Of a DNA stretch of 64,000 nucleotides, positions 12,427-24,769 are shown one piece after another. Below the pieces are notes generated by a model. That model ran no database searches, was not told the DNA's origin, and saw only the letters and a program-made list of their open reading frames with translations. The DNA lies in NCBI RefSeq assembly GCF_011386835.1, contig NW_027052938.1, forward strand, positions 1-64,000, written 5' to 3'. Both the position numbers and the translations under genes were made by a program. The stretch is from Chrysemys picta bellii (lineage: Eukaryota > Chordata > Testudines > Emydidae). Position 1 is the first letter of the stretch. Each line of letters begins with the position of its first letter.

Positions 12427-13119
12427 AGAGACCTGTGGCCCCTTAGAGACTAGCAAACTTGGTTTGCTAGCGATGCAGTGCCTTGTGTCACAGACCTGTG
12501 GCCCCTTAGAGACTAGCAAACCTGGTTTGCTAGAGATGCAGTGCCTTGTGTCAGAGACCTGTGGCCCCTTAGAGACTAGCAAACTTGGTTTGCTAGCGAT
12601 GCAGTGCCTTGTGTCAGAGACCTGTGGCCCCTTAGAGACTAGCAAACTTGGTTTGCTAGCGATGCAGTGCCTTGTGTCACAGGCCTGTGGCCCCTTAGAG
12701 ACTAGCAAACTTGGTTTGCTAGCGATGCAGTGCCTTGTGTCACAGTCCTGTGGCCCCTTAGAGACTAGCAAACTTGGTTTGCTAGCGATGCAGTGCCTTG
12801 TGTCACAGACCTGTGGCCCCTTAGAGACTAGCAAACTTGGTTTGCTAGCGATGCAGTGCCTTGTGTCACAGACCTGTGGCCCCTTAGAGACTAGCAAACC
12901 TGGTTTGCTAGAGATGCAGTGCCTTGTGTCACAGACCTGTGGCCCCTTAGAGACTTGCAAACCTGGTTTGCTAGAGATGCAGTGCCTTGTGTCACAGACC
13001 TGTTGCCCCTTAGAGACTAGCAAACTTGGTTTGCTAGAGATGCAGTGCCTTGTGTCAGAGACCTGTGGCCCCTTAGAGACTAGCAAACTTGGTTTGCTAG
13101 CGATGCAGTGCCTTGTGTC
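12427..13119. repeat. 693-bp (11-monomer) higher-order unit, copy 1
   Basis: An ordered cassette of 11 monomers that includes the landmark series CACAGGCCTG, CACAGTCCTG (12741), two CACAGACCTG, then TGTTG. It is followed directly by a second copy at exactly +693 bp (CACAGTCCTG at 13434). A GACTTGCAAACC change near 12953 is private to this copy. Unit ends are approximate because the cassette is cyclic. Confidence 0.8.
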
Positions 13120-13812
13120 AGAGACCTGTGGCCCCTTAGAGACTAGCAAACTTGGTTTGCTAGCGATGCAGTGCCTTGTGTCACAGACCTGTGGCCCCTT
13201 AGAGACTAGCAAACCTGGTTTGCTAGAGATGCAGTGCCTTGTGTCAGAGACCTGTGGCCCCTTAGAGACTAGCAAACTTGGTTTGCTAGCGATGCAGTGC
13301 CTTGTGTCAGAGACCTGTGGCCCCTTAGAGACTAGCAAACTTGGTTTGCTAGCGATGCAGTGCCTTGTGTCACAGGCCTGTGGCCCCTTAGAGACTAGCA
13401 AACTTGGTTTGCTAGCGATGCAGTGCCTTGTGTCACAGTCCTGTGGCCCCTTAGAGACTAGCAAACTTGGTTTGCTAGCGATGCAGTGCCTTGTGTCACA
13501 GACCTGTGGCCCCTTAGAGACTAGCAAACTTGGTTTGCTAGCGATGCAGTGCCTTGTGTCACAGACCTGTGGCCCCTTAGAGACTAGCAAACCTGGTTTG
13601 CTAGAGATGCAGTGCCTTGTGTCACAGACCTGTGGCCCCTTAGAGACTAGCAAACCTGGTTTGCTAGAGATGCAGTGCCTTGTGTCACAGACCTGTTGCC
13701 CCTTAGAGACTAGCAAACTTGGTTTGCTAGAGATGCAGTGCCTTGTGTCAGAGACCTGTGGCCCCTTAGAGACTAGCAAACTTGGTTTGCTAGAGATGCA
13801 GTGCCTTGTGTC
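13120..13812. repeat. 693-bp (11-monomer) higher-order unit, copy 2
   Basis: Same monomer order as the preceding unit at +693 bp. The landmark CACAGTCCTG is at 13434 and the TGTTG monomer near 13690. It runs on through a few T-type monomers and one C-type monomer (13920-13980) into the 61-bp domain. Confidence 0.8.
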
Positions 13813-15740
13813 AGAGACCTGTGGCCCCTTAGAGACTAGCAAACTTGGTTTGCTAGAGATGCAGTGCCTTGTGTCACAGACCTGTGGCCCCTTAGAGACT
13901 AGCAAACTTGGTTTGCTAGAGATGCAGTGCCCGGTGTCAGAGGCCCGTGGCCCCTTAGAGACTAGCAAACCTGGTTTGCTAGAGATGCAGTGCCTGGTGT
14001 CAGGCCTGTGGCCCCTTAGAGACTAGCAAACCTGGTTTGCTAGAGATGCAGTGCCTGGTGTCAGGCCTGTGGCCCCTTAGAGACTAGCAAACCTGGTTTG
14101 CTAGAGATGCAGTGCCTGGTGTCAGGCCTGTGGCCCCTTAGAGACTAGCAAACCTGGTTTGCTAGAGATGCAGTGCCTGGTGTCAGGCCTGTGGCCCCTT
14201 AGAGACTAGCAAACCTGGTTTGCTAGAGATGCAGTGCCCGGTGTCAGAGGCCCGTGGCCCCTTAGAGACTAGCAAACCTGGTTTGCTAGAGATGCAGTGC
14301 CTGGTGTCAGGCCTGTGGCCCCTTAGAGACTAGCAAACCTGGTTTGCTAGAGATGCAGTGCCTGGTGTCAGGCCTGTGGCCCCTTAGAGACTAGCAAACC
14401 TGGTTTGCTAGAGATGCAGTGCCTGGTGTCAGGCCTGTGGCCCCTTAGAGACTAGCAAACCTGGTTTGCTAGAGATGCAGTGCCCGGTGTCAGAGGCCCG
14501 TGGCCCCTTAGAGACTAGCAAACCTGGTTTGCTAGCGATGCAGTGCCCGGTGTCAGAGGCCCGTGGCCCCTTAGAGACTAGCAAACCTGGTTTGCTAGAG
14601 ATGCAGTGCCTTGTGTCAGAGACCTGTGGCCCCTTAGAGACTAGCAAACTTGGTTTGCTAGCGATGCAGTGCCTTGTGTCAGAGACCTGTGGCCCCTTAG
14701 AGACTAGCAAACTTGGTTTGCTAGCGATGCAGTGCCTTGTGTCACAGGCCTGTGGCCCCTTAGAGACTAGCAAACTTGGTTTGCTAGCGATGCAGTGCCT
14801 TGTGTCACAGTCCTGTGGCCCCTTAGAGACTAGCAAACTTGGTTTGCTAGCGATGCAGTGCCTTGTGTCACAGACCTGTGGCCCCTTAGAGACTACCAAA
14901 CTTGGTTTGCTAGCGATGCAGTGCCTTGTGTCACAGACCTGTGGCCCCTTAGAGACTAGCAAACCTGGTTTGCTAGAGATGCAGTGCCTTGTGTCACAGA
15001 CCTGTGGCCCCTTAGAGACTAGCAAACTTGGTTTGCTAGAGATGCAGTGCCTTGTGTCACAGACCTGTTGCCCCTTAGAGACTAGCAAACTTGGTTTGCT
15101 AGAGATGCAGTGCCTTGTGTCAGAGACCTGTGGCCCCTCAGAGACTAGCAAACTTGGTTTGCTAGAGATGCAGTGCCTGGTGTCAGGCCTGTGGCCCCTT
15201 AGAGACTAGCAAACCTGGTTTGCTAGAGATGCAGTGCCTGGTGTCAGGCCTGTGGCCCCTTAGAGACTAGCAAACCTGGTTTGCTAGAGATGCAGTGCCT
15301 GGTGTCAGGCCTGTGGCCCCTTAGAGACTAGCAAACCTGGTTTGCTAGAGATGCAGTGCCTGGTGTCAGGCCTGTGGCCCCTTAGAGACTAGCAAACCTG
15401 GTTTGCTAGAGATGCAGTGCCCGGTGTCAGAGGCCCGTGGCCCCTTAGAGACTAGCAAACCTGGTTTGCTAGAGATGCAGTGCCTTGTGTCAGAGACCTG
15501 TGGCCCCTTAGAGACTAGCAAACCTGGTTTGCTAGAGATGCAGTGCCTTGTGTCACAGACCTGTGGCCCCTTAGAGACTAGCAAACTTGGTTTGCTAGAG
15601 ATGCAGTGCCCGGTGTCAGAGGCCCGTGGCCCCTTAGAGACTAGCAAACCTGGTTTGCTAGAGATGCAGTGCCTGGTGTCAGGCCTGTGGCCCCTTAGAG
15701 ACTAGCAAACCTGGTTTGCTAGAGATGCAGTGCCTGGTGT

Positions 15741-16559
15741 CAGAGGCCCGTGGCCCCTTAGAGACTAGCAAACTTGGTTTGCTAGCGATGCAGTGCCTTG
15801 TGTCACAGTCCTGTGGCCCCTTAGAGACTAGCAAACTTGGTTTGCTAGCGATGCAGTGCCTTGTGTCACAGACCTGTGGCCCCTTAGAGACTAGCAAACT
15901 TGGTTTGCTAGCGATGCAGTGCCTTGTGTCACAGACCTGTGGCCCCTTACAGACTAGCAAACCTGGTTTGCTAGAGATGCAGTGCCTTGTGTCACAGACC
16001 TGTGGCCCCTTAGAGACTAGCAAACTTGCTTTGCTAGAGATGCAGTGCCTTGTGTCACAGACCTGTTGCCCCTTAGAGACTAGCAAACTTGGTTTGCTAG
16101 AGATGCAGTGCCTTGTGTCAGAGACCTGTGGCCCCTTAGAGACTAGCAAACTTGGTTTGCTAGAGATGCAGTGCCTTGTGTCAGAGACCTGTGGCCCCTT
16201 AGAGACTAGCAAACTTGGTTTGCTAGAGATGCAGTGCCTTGTGTCTGAGACCTGTGGCCCCTTAGAGACTAGCAAACTTGGTTTGCTAGAGATGCAGTGC
16301 CTTGTGTCAGAGACCTGTGGCCCCTTAGAGACTAGCAAACTTGGTTTGCTAGAGATGCAGTGCCTTGTGTCACAGACCTGTTGCCCCTTAGAGACTAGCA
16401 AACTTGGTTTGCTAGAGATGCAGTGCCTTGTGTCACAGACCTGTGGCCCCTTAGAGACTAGCAAACTTGGTTTGCTAGAGATGCAGTGCCCGGTGTCAGA
16501 GGCCCGTGGCCCCTTAGAGACTAGCAAACCTGGTTTGCTAGAGATGCAGTGCCTGGTGT
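15741..16559. repeat. 819-bp (13-monomer) higher-order unit, copy 1
   Basis: Thirteen monomers in fixed order: CCTGG with CAGAGGCCCG, CACAGTCCTG, three CACAGACCTG, TGTTG, four CAGAGACCTG, TGTTG, CACAGACCTG, then C-type. An adjacent copy follows at exactly +819 bp. Private changes here include CCTTACAGAC near 15950, CTTGCTTTGC near 16027 and GTGTCTGAG near 16243. Confidence 0.85.
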
Positions 16560-17378
16560 CAGAGGCCCGTGGCCCCTTAGAGACTAGCAAACTTGGTTTG
16601 CTAGCGATGCAGTGCCTTGTGTCACAGTCCTGTGGCCCCTTAGAGACTAGCAAACTTGGTTTGCTAGCGATGCAGTGCCTTGTGTCACAGACCTGTGGCC
16701 CCTTAGAGACTAGCAAACTTGGTTTGCTAGCGATGCAGTGCCTTGTGTCACAGACCTGTGGCCCCTTAGAGACTAGCAAACCTGGTTTGCTAGAGATGCA
16801 GTGCCTTGTGTCACAGACCTGTGGCCCCTTAGAGACTAGCAAACTTGGTTTGCTAGAGATGCAGTGCCTTGTGTCACAGACCTGTTGCCCCTTAGAGACT
16901 AGCAAACTTGGTTTGCTAGAGATGCAGTGCCTTGTGTCAGAGACCTGTGGCCCCTTAGAGACTAGCAAACTTGGTTTGCTAGAGATGCAGTGCCTTGTGT
17001 CAGAGACCTGTGGCCCCTTAGAGACTAGCAAACTTGGTTTGCTAGAGATGCAGTGCCTTGTGTCAGAGACCTGTGGCCCCTTAGAGACTAGCAAACTTGG
17101 TTTGCTAGAGATGCAGTGCCTTGTGTCAGAGACCTGTGGCCCCTTAGAGACTAGCAAACTTGGTTTGCTAGAGATGCAGTGCCTTGTGTCACAGACCTGT
17201 GGCCCCTTAGAGACTAGCAAACTTGGTTTGCTAGAGATGCAGTGCCTTGTGTCACAGACCGGTGGCCCCTTAGAGACTAGCAAACTTGGTTTGCTAGAGA
17301 TGCAGTGCCCGGTGTCAGAGGCCCGTGGCCCCTTAGAGACTAGCAAACCTGGTTTGCTAGAGATGCAGTGCCTGGTGT
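16560..17378. repeat. 819-bp (13-monomer) higher-order unit, copy 2
   Basis: Second tandem copy of the 13-monomer unit. It differs by having CACAGACCTG where copy 1 has its second TGTTG monomer, and CACAGACCGG near 17254. It ends directly at a cluster of 61-bp monomers (17379). Related cassettes with the same opening order lie at about 21184-22002 and from about 22805. Confidence 0.85.
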
Positions 17379-20300
17379 CAGGCCTGTGGCCCCTTAGAGA
17401 CTAGCAAACCTGGTTTGCTAGAGATGCAGTGCCTGGTGTCAGGCCTGTGGCCCCTTAGAGACTAGCAAACCTGGTTTGCTAGAGATGCAGTGCCTGGTGT
17501 CAGGCCTGTGGCCCCTTAGAGACTAGCAAACCTGGTTTGCTAGAGATGCAGTGCCTGGTGTCAGGCCTGTGGCCCCTTAGAGACTAGCAAACCTGGTTTG
17601 CTAGAGATGCAGTGCCTTGTGTCAGAGACCTGTGGCCCCTTAGAGACTAGCAAACCTGGTTTGCTAGAGATGCAGTGCCTGGTGTCAGGCCTGTGGCCCC
17701 TTAGAGACTAGCAAACCTGGTTTGCTAGAGATGCAGTGCCTGGTGTCAGGCCTGTGGCCCCTTAGAGACTAGCAAACCTGGTTTGCTAGAGATGCAGTGC
17801 CTGGTGTCAGGCCTGTGGCCCCTTAGAGACTAGCAAACCTGGTTTGCTAGAGATGCAGTGCCCGGTGTCAGAGGCCCGTGGCCCCTTAGAGACTAGCAAA
17901 CCTGGTTTGCTAGAGATGCAGTGCCTGGTGTCAGGCCTGTGGCCCCTTAGAGACTAGCAAACCTGGTTTGCTAGAGATGCAGTGCCTGGTGTCAGGCCTG
18001 TGGCCCCTTAGAGACTAGCAAACCTGGTTTGCTAGAGATGCAGTGCCTGGTGTCAGGCCTGTGGCCCCTTAGAGACTAGCAAACCTGGTTTGCTAGAGAT
18101 GCAGTGCCCGGTGTCAGAGGCCTGTGGCCCCTTAGAGACTAGCAAACCTGGTTTGCTAGAGATGCAGTGCCTTGTGTCAGAGATCTGTGGCCCCTTAGAG
18201 ACTAGCAAACTTGGTTTGCTAGAGATGCAGTGCCTTGTGTCACAGACCTGTGGCCCCTTAGAGACTAGCAAACTTGGTTTGCTAGAGATGCAGTGCCTTG
18301 TGTCAGAGACCTGTGGCCCCTTAGAGACTAGCAAACTTGGTTTGCTAGCGATGCAGTGCCTTGTGTCACAGGCCTGTGGCCCCTTAGAGACTAGCAAACT
18401 TGGTTTGCTAGCGATGCAGTGCCTTGTGTCACAGTCCTGTGGCCCCTTAGAGACTAGCAAACTTGGTTTGCTAGCGATGCAGTGCCTTGTGTCACAGACC
18501 TGTGGCCCCTTAGAGACTAGCAAACTTGGTTTGCTAGCGATGCAGTGCCTTGTGTCACAGACCTGTGGCCCCTTAGAGACTAGCAAACCTGGTTTGCTAG
18601 AGATGCAGTGCCTTGTGTCACAGACCTGTTGCCCCTTAGAGACTAGCAAACTTGGTTTGCTAGAGATGCAGTGCCTTGTGTCAGAGACCTGTGGCCCCTT
18701 AGAGACTAGCAAACTTGGTTTGCTAGAGATGCAGTGCCTTGTGTCAGAGACCTGTGGCCCCTTAGAGACTAGCAAACTTGGTTTGCTAGAGATGCAGTGC
18801 CTTGTGTCACAGACCTGTGGCCCCTTAGAGACTAGCAAACTTGGTTTGCTAGAGATGCAGTGCCCGGTGTCAGAGGCCCGTGGCCCCTTAGAGACCAGCA
18901 AACCTGGTTTGCTAGCGATGCAGTGCCCGGTGTCAGAGGCCCGTGGCCCCTTAGAGACTAGCAAACCTGGTTTGCTAGAGATGCAGTGCCTGGTGTCAGG
19001 CCTGTGGCCCCTTAGAGACTAGCAAACCTGGTTTGCTAGAGATGCAGTGCCTTGTGTCAGAGACCTGTGGCCCCTTAGAGACTAGCAAACCTGGTTTGCT
19101 AGAGATGCAGTGCCTGGTGTCAGGCCTGTGGCCCCTTAGAGACTAGCAAACCTGGTTTGCTAGAGATGCAGTGCCTGGTGTCAGGCCTGTTGCCCCTTAG
19201 AGACTAGCAAACTTGGTTTGCTAGAGATGCAGTGCCTTGTGTCAGAGACCTGTGGCCCCTTAGAGACTAGCAAACTTGGTTTGCTAGAGATGCAGTGCCT
19301 GGTGTCACAGACCTGTTGCCCCTTAGAGACTAGCAAACTTGGTTTGCTAGAGATGCAGTGCCTTGTGTCACAGACCTGTGGCCCCTTAGAGACTAGCAAA
19401 CTTGGTTTGCTAGAGATGCAGTGCCCGGTGTCAGAGGCCCGTGGCCCCTTAGAGACCAGCAAACCTGGTTTGCTAGCGATGCAGTGCCCGGTGTCAGAGG
19501 CCCGTGGCCCCTTAGAGACTAGCAAACCTGGTTTGCTAGAGATGCAGTGCCTGGTGTCAGGCCTGTGGCCCCTTAGAGACTAGCAAACCTGGTTTGCTAG
19601 AGATGCAGTGCCTTGTGTCAGAGACCTGTGGCCCCTTAGAGACTAGCAAACCTGGTTTGCTAGAGATGCAGTGCCTGGTGTCAGGCCTGTGGCCCCTTAG
19701 AGACTAGCAAACCTGGTTTGCTAGAGATGCAGTGCCTGTTGTCAGGCCTGTGGCCCCTTAGAGACTAGCAAACCTGGTTTGCTAGAGATGCAGTGCCCGG
19801 TGTCAGAGGCCCGTGGCCCCTTAGAGACTAGCAAACCTGGTTTGCTAGAGATGCAGTGCCTGGTGTCAGGCCTGTGGCCCCTTAGAGACTAGGAAACCTG
19901 GTTTGCTAGAGATGCAGTGCCTGGTGTCAGGCCTGTGGCCCCTTAGAGACTAGCAAACCTGGTTTGCTAGAGATGCAGTGCCTGGTGTCAGGCCTGTGGC
20001 CCCTTAGAGACTAGCAAACCTGGTTTGCTAGAGATGCAGTGCCCGGTGTCAGAGGCCTGTGGCCCCTTAGAGACTAGCAAACCTGGTTTGCTAGAGATGC
20101 AGTGCCTTGTGTCAGAGACCTGTGGCCCCTTAGAGACTAGCAAACTTGGTTTGCTAGAGATGCAGTGCCTTGTGTCACAGACCTGTGGCCCCTTAGAGAC
20201 TAGCAAACCTGGTTTGCTAGAGATGCAGTGCCTTGTGTCAGAGACCTGTGGCCCCTTAGAGACTAGCAAACTTGGTTTGCTAGCGATGCAGTGCCTTGTG

Positions 20301-21183
20301 TCAGAGACCTGTGGCCCCTTAGAGACTAGCAAACTTGGTTTGCTAGCGATGCAGTGCCTTGTGTCACAGGCCTGTGGCCCCTTAGAGACTAGCAAACTTG
20401 GTTTGCTAGCGATGCAGTGCATTGTGTCACAGTCCTGTGGCCCCTTAGAGACTAGCAAACTTGGTTTGCTAGCGATGCAGTGCCTTGTGTCACAGACCTG
20501 TGGCCCCTTAGAGACTAGCAAACTTGGTTTGCTAGCGATGCAGTGCCTTGTGTCACAGACCTGTGGCCCCTTAGAGACTAGCAAACCTGGTTTGCTAGAG
20601 ATGCAGTGCCTTGTGTCACAGACCTGTGGCCCCTTAGAGACTAGCAAACTTGGTTTGCTAGAGATGCAGTGCCTTGTGTCACAGACCTGTTGCCCCTTAG
20701 AGACTAGCAAACTTGGTTTGCTAGAGATGCAGTGCCTTGTGTCAGAGACCTGTGGCCCCTTAGAGACTAGCAAACTTGGTTTGCTAGAGATGCAGTGCCT
20801 TGTGTCAGAGACCTGTGGCCCCTTAGAGACTAGCAAACTTGGTTTGCTAGAGATGCAGTGCCTTGTGTCAGAGACCTGTGGCCCCTTAGAGACTAGCAAA
20901 CTTGGTTTGCTAGAGATGCAGTGCCTTGTGTCAGAGACCTGTGGCCCCTTAGAGACTAGCAAACTTGGTTTGCTATAGATGCAGTGCCTTGTGTCACAGA
21001 CCTGTTGCCCCTTAGAGACTAGCAAACTTGGTTTGCTAGAGATGCAGTGCCTTGTGTCACAGACCTGTGGCCCCTTAGAGACTAGCAAACTTGGTTTGCT
21101 AGAGATGCAGTGCCCGGTGTCAGAGGCCCGTGGCCCCTTAGAGACTAGCAAACCTGGTTTGCTAGAGATGCAGTGCCTGGTGT

Positions 21184-22002
21184 CAGAGGCCCGTGGCCCC
21201 TTAGAGACTAGCAAACTTGGTTTGCTAGCGATGCAGTGCCTTGTGTCACAGTCCTGTGGCCCCTTAGAGACTAGCAAACTTGGTTTGCTAGCGATGCAGT
21301 GCCTTGTGTCACAGACCTGTGGCCCCTTAGAGACTAGCAAACTTGGTTTGCTAGCGATGCAGTGCCTTGTGTCACAGACCTGTGGCCCCTTAGAGACTAG
21401 CAAACCTGGTTTGCTAGAGATGCAGTGCCTTGTGTCACAGACCTGTGGCCCCTTAGAGACTAGCAAACTTGGTTTGCTAGAGATGCAGTGCCTTGTGTCA
21501 CAGACCTGTTGCCCCTTAGAGACTAGCAAACTTGGTTTGCTAGAGATGCAGTGCCTTGTGTCAGAGACCTGTGGCCCCTTAGAGACTAGCAAACTTGGTT
21601 TGCTAGAGATGCAGTGCCTTGTGTCAGAGACCTGTGGCCCCTTAGAGACTAGCAAACTTGGTTTGCTAGAGATGCAGTGCCTTGTGTCAGAGACCTGTGG
21701 CCCCTTAGAGACTAGCAAACTTGGTTTGCTAGAGATGCAGTGCCTTGTGTCAGAGACCTGTGGCCCCTTAGAGACTAGCAAACTTGGTTTGCTAGAGATG
21801 CAGTGCCTTGTGTCACAGACCTGTGGCCCCTTAGAGACTAGCAAACTTGGTTTGCTAGAGATGCAGTGCCTTGTGTCACAGACCTGTGGCCCCTTAGAGA
21901 CTAGCAAACTTGGTTTGCTAGAGATGCAGTGCCCGGTGTCAGAGGCCCGTGGCCCCTTAGAGACTAGCAAACCTGGTTTGCTAGAGATGCAGTGCCTGGT
22001 GT
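21184..22002. repeat. 819-bp (13-monomer) unit, dispersed copy
   Basis: Same order as the tandem 819-bp pair (CCTGG with CAGAGGCCCG, CACAGTCCTG, three CACAGACCTG, TGTTG, four CAGAGACCTG, two CACAGACCTG, C-type) and, like them, followed immediately by a 61-bp monomer (22003). A partial predecessor lies just upstream. A TATAG change at about 20974-20978 puts a stop in the plus-strand frame. Confidence 0.8.
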
Positions 22003-23387
22003 CAGGCCTGTGGCCCCTTAGAGACTAGCAAACCTGGTTTGCTAGAGATGCAGTGCCTTGTGTCACAGACCTGTGGCCCCTTAGAGACTAGCAAACTTGG
22101 TTTGCTAGCGATGCAGTGCCTTGTGTCACAGACCTGTGGCCCCTTAGAGACTAGCAAACCTGGTTTGCTAGAGATGCAGTGCCTTGTGTCACAGACCTGT
22201 GGCCCCTTAGAGACTAGCAAACCTGGTTTGCTAGAGATGCAGTGCCTGGTGTCAGAGACCTGTGGCCCCTTAGAGACTAGCAAACCTGGTTTGCTAGAGA
22301 TGCAGTGCCTGGTGTCAGGCCTGTGGCCCCTTAGAGACTAGCAAACCTGGTTTGCTAGAGATGCAGTGCCTGGTGTCAGGCCTGTGGCCCCTTAGAGACT
22401 AGCAAACCTGGTTTGCTAGAGATGCAGTGCCTTGTGTCACAGACCTGTGGCCCCTTAGAGACTAGCAAACTTGGTTTGCTAGAGATGCAGTGCCCGGTGT
22501 CAGAGGCCCGTGGCCCCTTAGAGACTAGCAAACCTGGTTTGCTAGAGATGCAGTGCCTTGTGTCAGAGACCTGTGGCCCCTTAGAGACTAGCAAACTTGG
22601 TTTGCTAGAGATGCAGTGCCTTGTGTCACAGACCTGTGGCCCCTTAGAGACTAGCAAACCTGGTTTGCTAGAGATGCAGTGCCCGGTGTCAGAGGCCCGT
22701 GGCCCCTTAGAGACTAGCAAACCTGGTTTGCTAGAGATGCAGTGCCTGGTGTCAGGCCTGTGGCCCCTTAGAGACTAGCAAACCTGGTTTGCTAGAGATG
22801 CAGTGCCTGGTGTCAGAGGCCCGTGGCCCCTTAGAGACTAGCAAACTTGGTTTGCTAGCGATGCAGTGCCTTGTGTCACAGTCCTGTGGCCCCTTAGAGA
22901 CTAGCAAACTTGGTTTGCTAGCGATGCAGTGCCTTGTGTCACAGACCTGTGGCCCCTTAGAGACTAGCAAACTTGGTTTGCTAGCGATGCAGTGCCTTGT
23001 GTCACAGACCTGTGGCCCCTTAGAGACTAGCAAACCTGGTTTGCTAGAGATGCAGTGCCTTGTGTCACAGACCTGTGGCCCCTTAGAGACTAGCAAACTT
23101 GGTTTGCTAGAGATGCAGTGCCTTGTGTCACAGACCTGTTGCCCCTTAGAGACTAGCAAACTTGGTTTGCTAGAGATGCAGTGCCTTGTGTCAGAGACCT
23201 GTGGCCCCTTAGAGACTAGCAAACTTGGTTTGCTAGAGATGCAGTGCCTTGTGTCAGAGACCTGTGGCCCCTTAGAGACTAGCAAACTTGGTTTGCTAGA
23301 GATGCAGTGCCTTGTGTCAGAGACCTGTGGCCCCTTAGAGACTAGCAAACTTGGTTTGCTAGAGATGCAGTGCCTTGTGTCAGAGAC

Positions 23388-23405
23388 CTGTTGCCCTTTT
23401 GGGAC
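23388..23405. repeat. Clustered substitutions in one monomer
   Basis: TTGCCCTTTTGGGACTAG replaces TTGCCCCTTAGAGACTAG: three substitutions within seven bases of otherwise invariant sequence. It lies at a junction between a T-type stretch and a C-type run (23410 onward). I see this cluster nowhere else in the window. Confidence 0.85.
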
Positions 23406-24769
23406 TAGCAAACCTGGTTTGCTAGAGATGCAGTGCCCGGTGTCAGAGGCCCGTGGCCCCTTAGAGACCAGCAAACCTGGTTTGCTAGCGATGCAGTGCC
23501 CGGTGTCAGAGGCCCGTGGCCCCTTAGAGACCAGCAAACCTGGTTTGCTAGAGATGCAGTGCCCGGTGTCAGAGGCCCGTGGCCCCTTAGAGACTAGCAA
23601 ACCTGGTTTGCTAGAGATGCAGTGCCCGGTGTCAGAGGCCCGTGGCCCCTTAGAGACTAGCAAACCTGGTTTGCTAGCGATGCAGTGCCTTGTGTCACAG
23701 ACCTGTGGCCCCTTAGAGACTAGCAAACTTGGTTTGCTAGAGATGCAGTGCCTTGTGTCAGAGACCTGTGGCCCCTTAGAGACTAGCAAACTTGGTTTGC
23801 TAGCGATGCAGTGCCTTGTGTCACAGGCCTGTGGCCCCTTAGAGACTAGCAAACTTGGTTTGCTAGCGATGCAGTGCCTTGTGTCACAGTCCTGTGGCCC
23901 CTTAGAGACTAGCAAACTTGGTTTGCTAGCGATGCAGTGCCTTGTGTCACAGACCTGTGGCCCCTTAGAGACTAGCAAACTTGGTTTGCTAGCGATGCAG
24001 TGCCTTGTGTCAGAGACCTGTGGCCCCTTAGAGACTAGCAAACTTGGTTTGCTAGAGATGCAGTGCCTTGTGTCACAGACCTGTGGCCCCTTAGAGACTA
24101 GCAAACCTGGTTTGCTAGAGATGCAGTGCCTTGTGTCAGAGACCTGTGGCCCCTTAGAGACTAGCAAACTTGGTTTGCTAGCGATGCAGTGCCTTGTGTC
24201 AGAGACCTGTGGCCCCTTAGAGACTAGCAAACTTGGTTTGCTAGCGATGCAGTGCCTTGTGTCACAGACCTGTGGCCCCTTAGAGACTAGCAAACCTGGT
24301 TTGCTAGAGATGCAGTGCCTTGTGTCAGAGACCTGTGGCCCCTTAGAGACTAGCAAACTTGGTTTGCTAGCGATGCAGTGCCTTGTGTCAGAGACCTGTG
24401 GCCCCTTAGAGACTAGCAAACTTGGTTTGCTAGCGATGCAGTGCCTTGTGTCACAGGCCTGTGGCCCCTTAGAGACTAGCAAACTTGGTTTGCTAGCGAT
24501 GCAGTGCCTTGTGTCACAGTCCTGTGGCCCCTTAGAGACTAGCAAACTTGGTTTGCTAGCGATGCAGTGCCTTGTGTCACAGACCTGTGGCCCCTTAGAG
24601 ACTAGCAAACTTGGTTTGCTAGCGATGCAGTGCCTTGTGTCACAGACCTGTGGCCCCTTAGAGACTAGCAAACCTGGTTTGCTAGAGATGCAGTGCCTTG
24701 TGTCACAGACCTGTGGCCCCTTAGAGACTAGCAAACTTGGTTTGCTAGAGATGCAGTGCCTTGTGTCAC

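Larger units (their letters stand above)
13980..22788. repeat. Domain rich in 61-bp monomers
   Basis: I count 35 monomers of 61 bp, each with CAGGCCTG. Clusters start at 14001 (four, then one 63-bp C-type, then three), 15184 (four), 15680 (one), 17379 (groups of four, three and three, split by single 63-bp monomers), 18997 to 19182 (one plus two), 19558 (one), 19682 (two), 19867 (three), 22003 (one), 22316 (two) and 22753 (one). They are almost always CCTGG + ACCTGG forms. Between clusters are 63-bp cassettes with the usual CACAGTCCTG to TGTTG series. CAGGCCTG is itself an 8-bp palindrome (contains AGGCCT). The last 61-bp monomer of the window is at 22753. Confidence 0.92.
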
